Origin: Bathynomus jamesi | Taxonomy: Eukaryota > Arthropoda > Malacostraca > Isopoda > Cirolanidae | Assembly: GCA_023014485.1 (NCBI GenBank) | Contig: JAJOZX010000484.1 | Location: 418,501-482,500, forward strand | DNA length: 64,000 bases | Direction: 5' to 3' | In this document: piece after piece, positions 11,123 to 21,824 of the stretch | How positions within the stretch are numbered: the stretch's first letter is position 1 | Layout of the letters: each line of letters begins with the position of its first letter | The notes under the pieces: generated by a model | What the model was told of the DNA's origin: nothing | Database searches by the model: none | Seen by the model: only the letters and a program-made list of their open reading frames with translations | Translations under genes and position numbers: made by a program

Positions 11123-11424
11123 TTAAAATTAGGATCAAGGAATAAATATAAATGCGCAACTTTTTTTTTTATATATTTTTTTTGGAAGCCAATTTTGGGC
11201 ATTATATGGGCTTATAACCATCAAGCCATAGAATAAGTATTTAAAGAGAAAAGAAGTATCTTTCATTTGGTTGTTTTTTTAAGTCCCTAGCTGCAATGGT
11301 TATTGAGATATCACTTCTCAAAATTGGTGCCATTTTTTTTGGGCCACCCGATATATATATCTTTCTCGGTGTATATTGTATAATTTAAAACTTTCGTTTT
11401 AGACCATGGAATTCACTTTGACGG

Positions 11425-11545
11425 TGTCCGGCGAATTTGTCTACAACAATTTGTCTAAAGATACAATTCATCTACAACAATTTATCTACAACAATTAGTC
11501 TACAGATACAATTTAACTACAATAATTTGTCTACAGATACAATTT
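11425..11545. repeat. Tandem AATTTGTCTACARATACA-type repeat
   Basis: At least five degenerate copies of an 18-34-bp unit containing ATTTGTCTACA, starting after GTCCGGCGAA. The arrangement resembles MULE subterminal repeats of a second kind and may be another, truncated MULE end inside element A. Confidence 0.6.
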
Positions 11546-11581
11546 GTCTTGAGAAACTATTACTAATATTATTTAAAAAAA

Positions 11582-11670
11582 TGACGATTGGTTAGGTTAA
11601 GTCGTGATATTTTCGTATGTTTTAACAGTAAACTAACGAAAATATCATGACTTAACCTAACCAATCGTCA
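11582..11670. repeat. Hairpin MITE (GACGATTGGTTAGG family)
   Basis: A palindrome of about 89 bp starts TGACGATTGGTTAGGTTAAG and ends with its complement. Related sequence forms the core of the palindromes at 13276-14094 and 51143-51343. Confidence 0.8.
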
Positions 11671-12369
11671 AGGGTGTACTAACTTTTTACGGCCTTTCTC
11701 TGAATCAATAAATTGAAGAGGCATTGTGGGTTACTGAACAGTGAACAATGTAAAAGTTCCAGGATGACTGCAATTTTAAGTGCGAAAACCTAAGACATAA
11801 GTTACTAAGATTTAAAAAAGGCAACAAACGAACAAACGTTTCAGAATAGCTTAAACTATAAAGGCACAAACGCAAGACTTAAATTATAAAAGTTAACAAC
11901 TAATTTTCGCATTTAAATTATATTTGTTTTTTTTATTAATGACAGTCCATTCGGCGAATCGTCCGTTCGGCGAAACAGCCGTCGGCTCAATGTCCGTTCG
12001 GTCAAATGTCCGTCGGTGAAATGTCCATCGGCCAAATGTCCGTCGGTCATCTGTCCGGCCACGATGGTTCAGAGTAAGGGGGCTAGTTTCTCTATTATTT
12101 TCCAAGTGTAAATAATGGTGTACCTTTCTTCTTTCCAGTAAATATAAGTTTAATTCACGTAACCTTTCCCAGTAATTTAGTTCTTTGCATCCACTGACCT
12201 TAGCTGTGAAGGCAAAAAACTTCACTTTTTTCTATGTGAAGGTCAAAATATGAAAATAAAAACCCACTCTAATAGACAGAGTTTATTTCCACAACAGTTT
12301 CGATGCCCACTGGCATCCTCCTCGGGTGGATACAGAAAAACGAATGAACCAAAACAAGAGGGAAAAACA

Positions 12370-13210
12370 GTCCAGGGACCGACCGTTAAGAAATTCGCAC
12401 CTAAGTTAGATCCCATTCTCCCGACACCGGAAGGGCATTTTCATTAAAGGGACCCGCTTATAAGTACATTCGCACAAATTTAAAACTATCTTCCTGTTCT
12501 AAACATACAGATTTTATTATTTGTTTTTTACATAATTATTACATTTATTATTAAATTTATTACATTTAATATTGCATTATTATTTATTACAGAAATTATA
12601 AATTTATTATTACATTGGTTATTGCATTGTTGTTTATTATACAGAACTTATAAACCGAAAAACGAATGAAAAAGGCGAGAAAGAAACAATCCAGAGACCA
12701 TTGAGAAATTCGCACCTAGGTTAGATACCGTTCTCCCGACACCGGAAGGGCATTTTATTACAGGGTCCCGCTTATAAGTACATTCGCACAAATTAAAACT
12801 ATCTTCTTGTTCTATACATACAGATTCTAATATTTTGACATAATTACTGCATTTATTATTGCATTTCATTTTTTAACATTTATTATTATTACCTTTACCC
12901 TAATTATTAAATTTATAATATTACCTTTATATTTCATCTGTTGCATTTATATTTATTTCCACATTTATTACTTCCATTATTACATTTACTAAAAGCGAGT
13001 AAGGAAACAATCCAGAGACCTTTAAGAAATTCACACTTAGGTTAGAACACGTTCCCCCGACTCCGTAAGGGATTTTTTGACCAAGAATCTCATTAAAGGG
13101 TCTAACTTATAAGTACCTTCGCACAAATTAAAATTATCTACTTTTTCTATACTTACAGATTCTATTATTTTTCTTTTGACATAATTATTACATTTATAAA
13201 GTACCTTACT
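12370..13210 (-). repeat. Three repeated C-terminal modules of the Penelope-like element
   Basis: Blocks at about 12370-12530, 12640-12860 and 13010-13210 are diverged copies of one module. They encode variants of IIESVCIEQEDSFNLCE, then TYKRDP, then a segment ending near a GVGR/ESGER motif. The right arm has two such modules (about 15180-15330 and 15530-15690). They look like internal tandem duplications of the end of the endonuclease coding region. Confidence 0.7.
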
Positions 13211-14646
13211 TGATTCCCAATCTATAGCAGGATTATTTTGGCTGGCGTGACAAAAAATGGCATTATTAGTATTACCGTGGCCGGTCGATTCGCCGACGGA
13301 CGTTTTGCCGACAGACATTTTGCCGACGGACGTTTCGCCGAACGGACGATTCGCTGACGGCTGTTTCGCCGAACGGACGATTCACCGAACGGACGATTCG
13401 CCGAATGGACTGTCATTAATATTTCTATGACAAAATACACACGTTGCCTATCTTAACCTGGACACTCAATTCAAAAGACAAGAGTGTTTTAGCACTTGAT
13501 GAACTTATTTTTATATTATATTACATTTCATTTGGAAGACATGAACCCACTTGGGTGAAGGGGTCTGTCAAGTTTATTCAAGGTTATTCAGTTGAACTCC
13601 AAATCTAAATTCCATAACTCTTTATTCGGAGCTATTGAAAAATAGGGACCCCAGCCTTCTTTAGTTAGGCTTATAAGGCTAACTAACGAAAATATCACAA
13701 CCTAACATAACCAATCGTTAGGTTAACTGTACGCCCTTGACGATTGGTTAGGTTAGGTCATGATATTTTCGTTAGTTAGCCTTATAAAGCTAACTAAAGA
13801 AGGCTGAGGTCCCTATTCTTCAATAGCTCCGAATAAAGAGTTATGGAATTTAGATTTGGAGTTCACCTGAATAACCTTGAATAAACTTGACAGACCCCTT
13901 CGCCCAAGTGGGTACATGTCTTCCAAATGAAATGTAATACTGTATAATATAAAAATAAGTTCATCAAGTGCTAAAACACTCTTGTCTTTTGAATTGAGTG
14001 TTCAGGTTAAGATAGGCAACGTGTGTATTTTGTCATAGAAATATTAATGACAGTCCATTCGGCGAATCGTCCGTCGGCGAATCGACCGGGTACCAGTATT
14101 ACAACTTCTGAAGGCATATTTGTGTTCTTTAATACGGGTTTCAATATTTCTTCCAGTTTCTCCCACGTATACTAAATCACAACTTTTACAGGGAATGCTG
14201 TACACATAGGCTTGTTCCTCTTTGGCAACGTTATTCCTAACCAATTTACTTTTCACGGTAGACGAATATTTGAACGCCAAAGCAAACTTAAAATCTTTCG
14301 TGAACGGTTTTACTCCTTCTAAGCCGGCAATGTAAGGCAAACTCACATATTGTTTTTGGTTAACTGAAGGTTCCCGAGGGGCATAAAAATATTTTCTGGC
14401 TTTAAAATACGCCTTTCTGATAAACCACTCAGGATATTTTAAATCCTTAAAAATGTTCCAAATCTTTGAATTTTCCGGGTCCAGCAAATGTGGGCTACAA
14501 ATCCTGACTGCTCTTAGAAACATGGAAGAAATAATTGAGCTTTTAACCCCTTCATCATGATATGAAAAATAATGAATGTACGAATTACAATGAGTACGTT
14601 TTCTATAGACCGTGAAATTGGGCTTCGTACATTCATTATTTTTCAT
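13037..14646 (-). pseudogene. Penelope-like protein, linker plus GIY-YIG endonuclease (left arm)
   Basis: The frame starting at 14646 reads TVYRKRTHCNSYIHYFSYHD, then LRAVRICSPHLLDPENSKI and KYPEWFIRKA, the end of the RT/linker region of Penelope-like elements. It continues into the GIY-YIG core YSIPCKSCDLVYVGETGR with RIKEHKYAFR. A MULE-like palindrome (13276-14094) interrupts it after RSCNT. The remainder, NAIFCHASQNNPAIDWES, resumes at about 13260 and ends at 13037. The RT fingers and palm are missing. Confidence 0.85.
13276..14094. mobile_element. MULE-like element B, full palindrome (TSD AGTATTAC)
   Basis: An 819-bp near-complete palindrome is inserted in the Penelope endonuclease sequence with an exact 8-bp TSD AGTATTAC (13268-13275 and 14095-14102). 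The left terminus is CGTGGCCGGTCGATTCGCC and the right terminus is the complement of GGTACCCGGTCGATTCGCC. These are the same two end types as element A. The left end has about eight tandem CGCCGAACGGACG-type repeats, the right end only two or three. The centre at about 13729 is the TTGACGATTGGTTAGG hairpin. Confidence 0.88.
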
Positions 14647-14669
14647 ATCATGATGAAGGGGTTAAAAGC

Positions 14670-15337
14670 TCAATTATTTCTTCCATGTTTCTAAGAGCAC
14701 TCAGGATTTGTAGCCCACATTTGCTGGACCCGGAAAATTCAAAGATTTGGAACATTTTTAAGGATTTAAAATATCCTGAGTAGCTTATCAGAAAGGCGTA
14801 TTTTAAAGCCAGAAAATATTTTTATGCCCCTCGGAAACCTTCAGTTAACCAAAAACAATATGTGAGTTTGCCTTACATTGCCGGCTTAGAAAGAGTAAAA
14901 CCGTTGACGAAAGATTTTAAGTTTGCTTTGGCGTTCAAATATTCGTCTACCGTGAAAAGTAAATTGGTTACGTTGCAAAAGAGGAACAAGCCTGTGTCTA
15001 CAGCATTCCCTGTAAAAGTTGTGATTTAGTATACGTGGGAGAAACTGGAAGAAATATTGAAACCCGTATTAAAGAACACAAATATACCTTCAGAAGTTGT
15101 AATACTAATAATGCCATTTTTTATCACGCCAGCCAAAATAATCATGCTATAGATTGGGAATCAAGTAAGGTACTTTATAAATGTAATAATTATGTCAAAA
15201 GAAAAATAATAGAATCTGTATGTATAGAAAAAGTAGATAATTTTAATTTGTGCGAAGATACTTATAAGTTAGACCCTTTAATGAGATTCTTGGTCAAAAA
15301 ATCCCTTACGGAGTCGGGGGAACGTGTTCTAACGTAA
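14670..15337 (+). pseudogene. Penelope-like protein (right arm)
   Basis: This arm is intact where the left arm is interrupted. The piece from 15035 reads GETGRNIETRIKEHKYTF, then NNAIFYHASQNNHAIDWES, then IESVCIEKVDNFNLCEDTYK. Upstream (14670-15030) is the same linker as the left arm, with a stop and a deletion near 14970 (loss of RNNVAKEEQ). Non-functional, but it proves the order of the split left arm. Confidence 0.83.
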
Positions 15338-16033
15338 GTGTGAATTTCTTAAAGGTCTCTGGATTGTTTCCTTACTCGCTTTTAGTAAATGTAATAATGG
15401 AAGTAATAAATGTGGAAATAAATATAAATGCAACAGATGAAATAATAAAGGTAATATTATAAATTTAATAATTTGGGTAAAGGTAATAATAATAAATGTT
15501 AAAAAATGTAAATGCAATAATAAATGCAGTAATTATGTCAAAATATTAGAATCTGTATGTATAGAACAAGAAGATAGTTTTAATTTGTGCGAATGTACTT
15601 ATAAGCGGGACCCTGTAATAAAATGCCCTTCCGGTGTCGGGAGAATGGGATCTAACCTAGGTGCGAATTTCTTAACGGTCGGTCCCTGGACTGTTTCTCC
15701 CTCTTATTTTGGTTCATTCGTTTTCTGTATCCACCCAAGGAGGATGCCAGTGGGCATCGAAACTGTTGTGGAAATAAACTCTGTCTATTAGAGTGGGTTT
15801 TTATTTTCATATTTAGCTGTGAAGCTTTTCTAAATCCCTCCTAGCTGACTAATGTCTTCTTTTTATATGGGGATGTTAAGGCTGAGCAGTACTCCAACTT
15901 GCGTATGATCAGTGTTTTCAATAGAGGAACCATTATATTCCTATCCCTTCGCTTAAAGGTTCTCAGTATCTGTATAACTATTCTTTTTACTCTGTTTACT
16001 GCTATTTTATTTTGTTTCAAATTTCGCATCATC

Positions 16034-16957
16034 AGTCATTATGAGTCATTAGAAGGGAGATAAGCTGCATCCCAAAAGAGATTCTTGGCAGAGTGTTTGA
16101 GAATTTCAGTGTCCGTATCGCCTGTCATCCAGAGCCAGGTTGCTTGGATCGAGCAAATCATGAACTACTGATAATTTCTGCCTTCTTCTTCTTCAAGGGA
16201 ACGAACCGGTTTTTATTGGAAACAAAACGGTGACCCTTTCTCTTTTATTTAAACCAAGAATGAACAGAATCGACCAAAAGTAAAAATTTTATATTCAAAT
16301 CAAAAGTTGTACATCATTTTGGCACACCCTATTATGGGCATTCACAATCCATTATTATGGTTCATTGGGTTGCGGGTAAAAGAGTAAGAAGGTATGCATT
16401 TGTAATTATAATAATAAATTTAAAAAAAAGTTAAAACAGGTTTATTTTTTCAATGTTGCTAATGATATTCTAAAAATAGTCCCCAACTGAAATAAATAAA
16501 AAGTGACCACATTTCATTAAATCCGTCAACTCTCAAAGGTTTCACTTTCTATCCATCTTATAGGCTACATAATATAAATTTGCTAAGAACACCAGAGTCG
16601 TATGTAAATTTCAAGGAATAGATATCAGTTTGAACACTTGTGTTCCTTATGACTATGAAAGTAACCGATGCACTTGCGTGAAGACCCTAGTCAGCCTTTT
16701 TATTCAGACATTTATTATGAGTAGTTTCCATAATCTAACGTGTCAGAGTGGAAGTCATGTCTTATGATTCCTGTTCACATTATTAACATAACGTGAATAT
16801 AAGTATGGGACAACAGTTAATGAAAACCTCACTTCTTCCAAGGACTAATCAGGTTTGACATAAATTAAGATCTAGAGATACTTAGAATTGCTACTCACCT
16901 TTTTCCAATAAAAATATTTCAATTTGTGTTGTCTTTAGGACTATCAGTCCTTATTAT
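16034..16957. other. No gene recognised
   Basis: AT-rich, no convincing ORF, terminus or RNA gene. Confidence 0.6.
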
Positions 16958-17300
16958 CAGGGGTGTACACAGCATTTCTTAAAGGGGGGAGCTCAAAATT
17001 GCTGATGAGTGATTTGGAATCAAAATGAATTGCATCTTGGAAGGCTTCAGTTGTATTTTATTTCCAATTTATGGGCAAAGAATTAAATATGCACAAATTA
17101 ATCGTACGTATAAAGACATATATATAAACGTTCCTAAGCCAGCCGAAATTCCATATGACATCAAAATGTTTTTGTGGTGAATGTTGCAAAGTTATTGATT
17201 TTTGAAAATTTCTTTTTCAAATATCTTTAATGAGAGTAGTAATAATTTTTACAATGAGGGGGGCCTATGCTCCCTATGACCCCCCTTATGTACACCACTG
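16958..17300. mobile_element. Non-autonomous hAT (TSD CTTATTAT)
   Basis: A 343-bp element has termini CAGGGGTGTACACA and, on the complement, CAGTGGTGTACATA. It is flanked by an exact 8-bp duplication CTTATTAT (16950-16957 and 17301-17308). No coding capacity. Confidence 0.92.
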
Positions 17301-18083
17301 CTTATTATCATACTACAGACAAAATGTTTAACTGTTATTCCATTCTTGTAAGTTCATACACACACTGAATACATACACACATTGAAGAAATGTCTAAACA
17401 AAATTTAATAAACTATTAAAATAGATGCATCCTATACCCTGATAAATATTAGATTTACTTCGTCATGTAGAATTAAAAAAAAAACATTGATATAACTAAA
17501 TAAAGCGAAAATTTGCAAAACTCTTAAACGAATTGAGCATTATAATTTTAAGAATTACCTTTAAGCCTTACCTTGAATCTATAACATTTTTGATAGCTAT
17601 AAAATACCTTGTATGCACAATTAATATTCTATTACTGTTCTATTTTTTCTGTAGTGTTTATACGCTATTCAGTTAAATGTTTCCAAAATAATGTGCAGTA
17701 TGGTTTCAAACTTAGCGTTATTATAATACTTTGTAGCGGAAATCTTAACTTTAATTCTGAGCCATATTTATAACATCCCAATGACTAATTACAGTAATTA
17801 GAATCCCTTATGGAATTACGCAGGACACTAGTGAAAGGCAGTTTAATTTAACTCCTTAAACCCCAACAGGCAGGGTGGGGACAGAATGAGCCGCGTCTAT
17901 TTTTTAAGTCGATATTTCAACTCGGCTATCGTTGCTATCTATCTGATATTTTCTGTACTCTATCCTCACTCAATTCTTGAGTGTTGAGTGGAGTTGGTGT
18001 CCTGTAGCAGTTCTCTTTCTTACTGTTGTAGCTACTCGTTTGTTTGTCGTGTTTTACCCTACCTGTTGAGAGTTAACTTCATA
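17301..18083. other. No gene recognised
   Basis: AT-rich, no coding or repeat structure seen. Confidence 0.6.
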
Positions 18084-18339
18084 TGAGGCGTCGCGAGTAC
18101 GAGGGGCGAACTCGCCAAACCAGTTTTGAGATAGAGGCGTTTAAACTTTGTGACTATTGTGTACGAGGGGAACATAGCGCAAATACACGCATTGAATGTA
18201 ACTACATTTTGAGCGTCCGAGGGCGATATTTGGCTGTACCATTTGTCTGTGGATGGGGGGAGGGTTGAATTATTAATTCGTGGAACAATCGCAAAATCGC
18301 CAATGTGGCGAGTTCGCCCCTCGTACTCGCGACGCCTCA
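18084..18339. mobile_element. MITE with 34-bp perfect TIRs
   Basis: The 256-bp element starts TGAGGCGTCGCGAGTACGAG. The first 34 bp are repeated perfectly inverted at the right end. TA flanks both sides. GC-rich ends contrast with the surroundings. ORFs on both strands are only products of the inverted repeats. Confidence 0.9.
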
Positions 18340-19060
18340 TATACTTCCATGAAGCATGTGTCCTTCAAATTTCTGGCCCTTTATTGTGGCTAACACCAGT
18401 AGATTTTAAATAACTTTCCAGAAGACCACCAGACATTGACGTGTTAAGCAATATAAATATAATATAAAAATCTCACCGACGTTTTTATATTACTTGAATT
18501 ATTGCATAACGATCATTTCGCATAAATATGATTTGTAAGGTCTGCTCGCAATTAAATATTTATTAACTAACGCCTGTCTATCTATTTGTTACTGAAAAAA
18601 GATTTCCTGGCTTTAGAAAATTGTTTCCTTGGTTGAGGCTGTTCCATCAGATCAATGATAAATTGATGGTCTTGATGTCATAACAGTATCAATCGCATCG
18701 GTGTTCTACATAAGCGCATCTGATAATGGCCATAATGAATTGCTTTCTAATTGGAAGGGCCATTTTATTAACCTTTGGAATTTCTTCTCTTTCTCCTAAG
18801 AATGAAATGGAGGGAATTGAAGGCGAAAACAAATTGTGCTTCAGCCAAATATTAAGCAAGGGAAATAAACCCTTACTCAACATGATTCCTCCTCCGTCAT
18901 ACCTCAGTTTCCCAGCAAACATTTATTTTTCACTCCCGTTATTTCTTCATACCCGTCCAAAACACTTCTTTCTCTTTTTGCAGTGTTTTTAAAGAGCTTC
19001 AGCTACTACTGCGGAAGATAAATAAATATTTAAAATTTATAGCTCTTGTATAGACCTCGT
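18340..19060. other. No gene recognised
   Basis: Two overlapping short frames at about 18689-18992 lack any known motif. Nothing else seen. Confidence 0.55.
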
Positions 19061-19795
19061 TTAAACTTTTCAAACACTTGTGACTATTTAGTGGAGTTTA
19101 TAACAGTGAAAACACTGATCATACCGAAACCTGAATACTACTCACTCTTGACGTTCCCATATAAAAAAAAGAAGAAATCAATAAACTGTAAGAAATCCGA
19201 AGAAATTTCACAGCCAAGATCAATGACTGCAAAGAACTCAATTACTGGGAAAGCCTACGTACATTAAATCTACAGTATATTCGCTGGAAAGAAGATAGAA
19301 GCACAACATAATATACATATGGAAAATAATAGAGAAACTAGCACCTAACCTCAAACTGAACCCCATAACTACCCAAGCCATACTGGAAAATAGAAAAGGT
19401 AGAAAGTGTAGTGTTCCAAAACTAAAGGACAGACAAAGGACATCCTTAACTCTAAAGGAAACTAGCTTTGTTGTCAGAGGGTCAAGGCTATTTAACCAGC
19501 TACCCAAAGAAATAAGAAACACCACTGATTTCAAAGTAGAAGTTTTCAAAAGAAAACTAGACGCCTGGCTCAGGACGGTCCAAGATGAACCTGGTGTGCC
19601 TGGCTCAGGACGGTCCAAGATGAACCTGGTGTGCCTGGCTCAGGATGGTCCAAGATGAACCTGGTGTGCCTGGCTCTGTGAAATGGAGAGCTCAAGAGAG
19701 CAACTTTCTCCTACATCAGGCCAGGTCTAGAGCTGGGGCCACCAGCTCCGTGTGAAGAGAGTCCGACGTACGGAACATTTACAAAGTATATACCT
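19061..19795 (+). mobile_element. LINE copy B (3' part)
   Basis: Same family as copy A, in plus orientation: a thumb-like VKTLIIPKPEYYSLLTF piece, then C-terminal sequence around FVVRGSRLFNQLPKE, then 3' UTR. Its 3' end abuts the 3' end of copy C tail to tail at about 19796. An internal 35-bp triplication breaks the frame. Confidence 0.83.
19564..19668. repeat. 35-bp unit repeated three times in LINE copy B
   Basis: Three consecutive copies of a unit beginning CCTGGCTCAGGACGGTCCAA, with one substitution in the third. Other LINE copies have a single unit, so the expansion is specific to this copy. Confidence 0.95.
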
Positions 19796-20613
19796 TTCAA
19801 CCTTTCAAATGTTCCGTGCGATGATTCCTCATTTCACAAAGGTCAAGCGTGTCGCCCCTCCTCTCGAGTTGGCCTGGTGAAGTAGAGAGTTGGTTTCTTG
19901 TACTCTCCACCTCACATAACCAGGTATGCCTGGCTCATCGGATTGTTCTGAGCCAGATGTCTAAGCTTCTTTTGAAGATGTCCACTGCAACACCACTCGT
20001 GTTCCTTAGTTTCTTGGGTAGTTGGTTAAACAGTCTTGGTCCCCTCACAACAAAACTATTTTCCTTCAGGGTTGAGGATGTTCCCTGTCTAGCCTTTAAT
20101 TTGGGAGCACGACACATTCTTCCTTTCCTACTTTCCACTGTTGTTTGGGGGGTTATAGGGTTCAGAGTAAGATTAGGGGTTAGTTTCTCCATTATTTTCC
20201 AAGTGTAAATAATGGTGTATCTCTCTCTTCTTCTTTCCAATGAATATAGGTTTAGTTCGCGTAACCTTTCCCAGTAGTTTAGTTCTTTGCACCCCTTGAT
20301 CTTGGCTGTGAAGCTTCTCTGCATCCCTTCTAGCTGAGGAATCATATATTCCTATCCCTTCGTGTAAAGGTTCTCAGTATCTACCCAGTTATTCTCTTTT
20401 CTCTGTTTACTGCTATCTTATTTGTGTTTCAAATTTCACATCATCAATCATTGCAACTCCTAAATCTTTTGCTTTAGAATTTCTCTGAATTTCTTGTCCA
20501 TTTGGAGCATAGTATTCCGTAGATTTTAGGTCCTCTCTTTTTCTGTACCTTAACAGTTGAAATTTCTCAATGTTAGATTTCATATTGTTGTCTTCCGAAC
20601 ACTTGTTGATTCT

Positions 20614-20617
<4 letters not shown>
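19796..20617 (-). mobile_element. LINE copy C (least interrupted)
   Basis: Minus-strand 3' fragment. The frame around 19935-20345 reads GCKELNYWERLRELNLYSLE, then FVVRGPRLFNQLPKKLRN. More RT sequence lies upstream to about 20610, where it is truncated against (TA)n (20618-20664). Useful as the uninterrupted reference for copy A. Confidence 0.87.
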
Positions 20618-20663
<46 letters not shown>

Positions 20664-20669
<6 letters not shown>

Positions 20670-21148
20670 CTCTATTTACGCGATATTCATGGAAACCATC
20701 GTTTATATCAAAATCGTGTAACTCGAATCACATTTTCCCATAGAGATTGGGTATTATAAGGGGGTAAGCGTGTTCATCTCAAGAAGTTTTTACAACAAAA
20801 ATTAAACTATATGGCTGAACACAAAAATTATATAGAACGCAATGCTTATTATACATGAGCATTAATAAAAGAATATAAAATACATTACATAATTTTGTAC
20901 ATATTGTAAAATACCAGAGATGTCTCCAAAAACTGCTTAAAGTGGAACTTCATCTTTCTTGGGGTTCCTCCTGGGTGAACCTGTACATATTTACATATAC
21001 GCGAGCGCAAATACTGTAGTTCCACCAGCCGATTGGTCGTTTGTTAAATCGCATAAACGCGGATCACGGTCACGTATACCGAATAACGTTCTCTATTTTG
21101 TCCATCGTGTATAAGCGAATCCGTGTAAATCGAGTTCACCAATAAAGA

Positions 21149-21156
<8 letters not shown>
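20664..21156. mobile_element. MITE (pogo/Tigger-like ends), in (TA)n
   Basis: About 490 bp flanked by (TA)n, with imperfect inverted ends AAAGTCCTCTATTTACG and AAAGTCTTCTTTATTGG. The internal text (GTGTAACTCGAATCAC, GTGTAAATCGAGTTCACC) resembles pogo/Tigger termini. No ORF. Confidence 0.6.
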
Positions 21157-21189
<33 letters not shown>

Positions 21190-21221
21190 ATATATATATA
21201 TATATATATATACACCTACAG

Positions 21222-21811
21222 GTGACGCAAAAGACAGGAGTCAAAGGAGCCAGAGAGAATGGATGTTTTCCGTTTTGTGTCGCCACTATTTTTAAGTAAA
21301 AATTACTTTTTTAGTCGAAAAAATTATAATTTATAATTTATGCAATGATGACACTTTGACTCTTGAGTCAGGAGTTGGAAAGATTACTAATCTTTGAAAA
21401 ATCTGTGATTATGATTACGAGTCATCATGCTTTGCTGAAAAGCACAATTACGATTGCGATTAAGATTACATGCTTCGCTGAAAAGCACGATTACGATTAA
21501 GATTACATGCTTCGCTGAAAAGCACGATTACGATTGCGATTAATGGAATAATATGTAATTATTACAAATGTAATCGATTACACAGAGTAATCTTTCCAAC
21601 TTTTTTCCTGACTTTTGGGTAGCGCAAAAGTCAGGAGTCAAAGGGTCATCACTGCATAAATTATAATTTTTTAACTAATAAATTAAAAATTATCAAGTTT
21701 AATTTCTTCATTTTTTAACTCAAAAAGTAATTTTTATTTAAAAATAGTAGCGGCCATAGAACGGAAAAGATCCATTTTATCTGTCTCCTTTGACTCCTGA
21801 CTTTGCGTCAC
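21222..21811. mobile_element. Long-TIR MITE with nested repeat
   Basis: Ends GTGACGCAAAAGACAGGAGT and the complement of GTGACGCAAAGTCAGGAGTC, with inverted similarity extending about 150 bp inward. The centre (about 21375-21610) holds another unit bounded by GTTGGAAAGATTAC and its complement, with two to three tandem copies of a TTACATGCTTCGCTGAAAAG-containing unit. Flanked by (TA)n. Confidence 0.78.
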
Positions 21812-21824
21812 TTTATATATATAT

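Larger units (their letters stand above)
10195..11350. mobile_element. Palindromic Tc1/mariner foldback, about 1.16 kb
   Basis: The whole element is a near-perfect palindrome centred at about 10773. Both ends are CGGGTGGCCCAA and lie in TA repeats. Each arm of about 578 bp carries the same terminal inverted repeat and the same 5' half of a transposase gene, head to head. A single-base difference in an AACCGGG/AACGGG tract and a few substitutions distinguish the arms. Such a structure can be transcribed into a long hairpin. Confidence 0.93.
9906..12063. mobile_element. MULE-like element A (TSD ATGGTTCAG)
   Basis: It is inserted in LINE copy A with an exact 9-bp TSD, ATGGTTCAG (9897-9905 and 12064-12072). 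The left terminus is GGTACCCGGTCGATTCGCC and the right terminus reads CGTGGCCGG on the complementary strand. Both ends carry degenerate tandem repeats of about 15 bp with a CCGAAYGGAC core. No transposase gene survives inside. It carries the palindromic mariner, a second tandem repeat and a hairpin MITE. The MULE assignment is by analogy with the element at 54571-55450, which has the same end structure and a MULE domain. Confidence 0.8.
12212..15812. mobile_element. Inverted pair of Penelope-like elements, 12-bp TSD
   Basis: A left minus-strand arm (12212-14580) and a right plus-strand arm (14627-15812) are inverted copies of the same truncated Penelope-like element, separated by a 46-bp loop. 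Both outer ends carry the same 3' sequence (ACTCTGTCTATTAGAGTGGG and complement). The pair is inserted in LINE copy A with a 12-bp TSD TTAGCTGTGAAG (12200-12211 and 15813-15824). Penelope-like elements commonly insert as partial inverted or tandem copies. The left arm is itself interrupted by a MULE-like palindrome. Confidence 0.87.
9526..16033 (-). mobile_element. LINE copy A, interrupted by two nested elements
   Basis: One minus-strand 5'-truncated LINE is present in three blocks: 9526-9905, 12064-12211 and 15813-16033. The 3' end at about 9526 carries a TTGAAAGG-type octamer tail. The coding pieces give the C-terminal end of a LINE protein: FVVRGPKLFNQLPKELRN, then GCKELNYWERLREL, then a thumb-like piece (VPLLKTLIIRKLEYCSAL). 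The blocks are contiguous in the uninterrupted copy at 19796-20617. This copy is the outermost layer of the nest. Confidence 0.88.

Noticed and set aside
18059..18340. Two overlapping ORFs starting with the same MRRREYEGRTR peptide
   Set aside because: Both derive from the perfect terminal repeats of a MITE.
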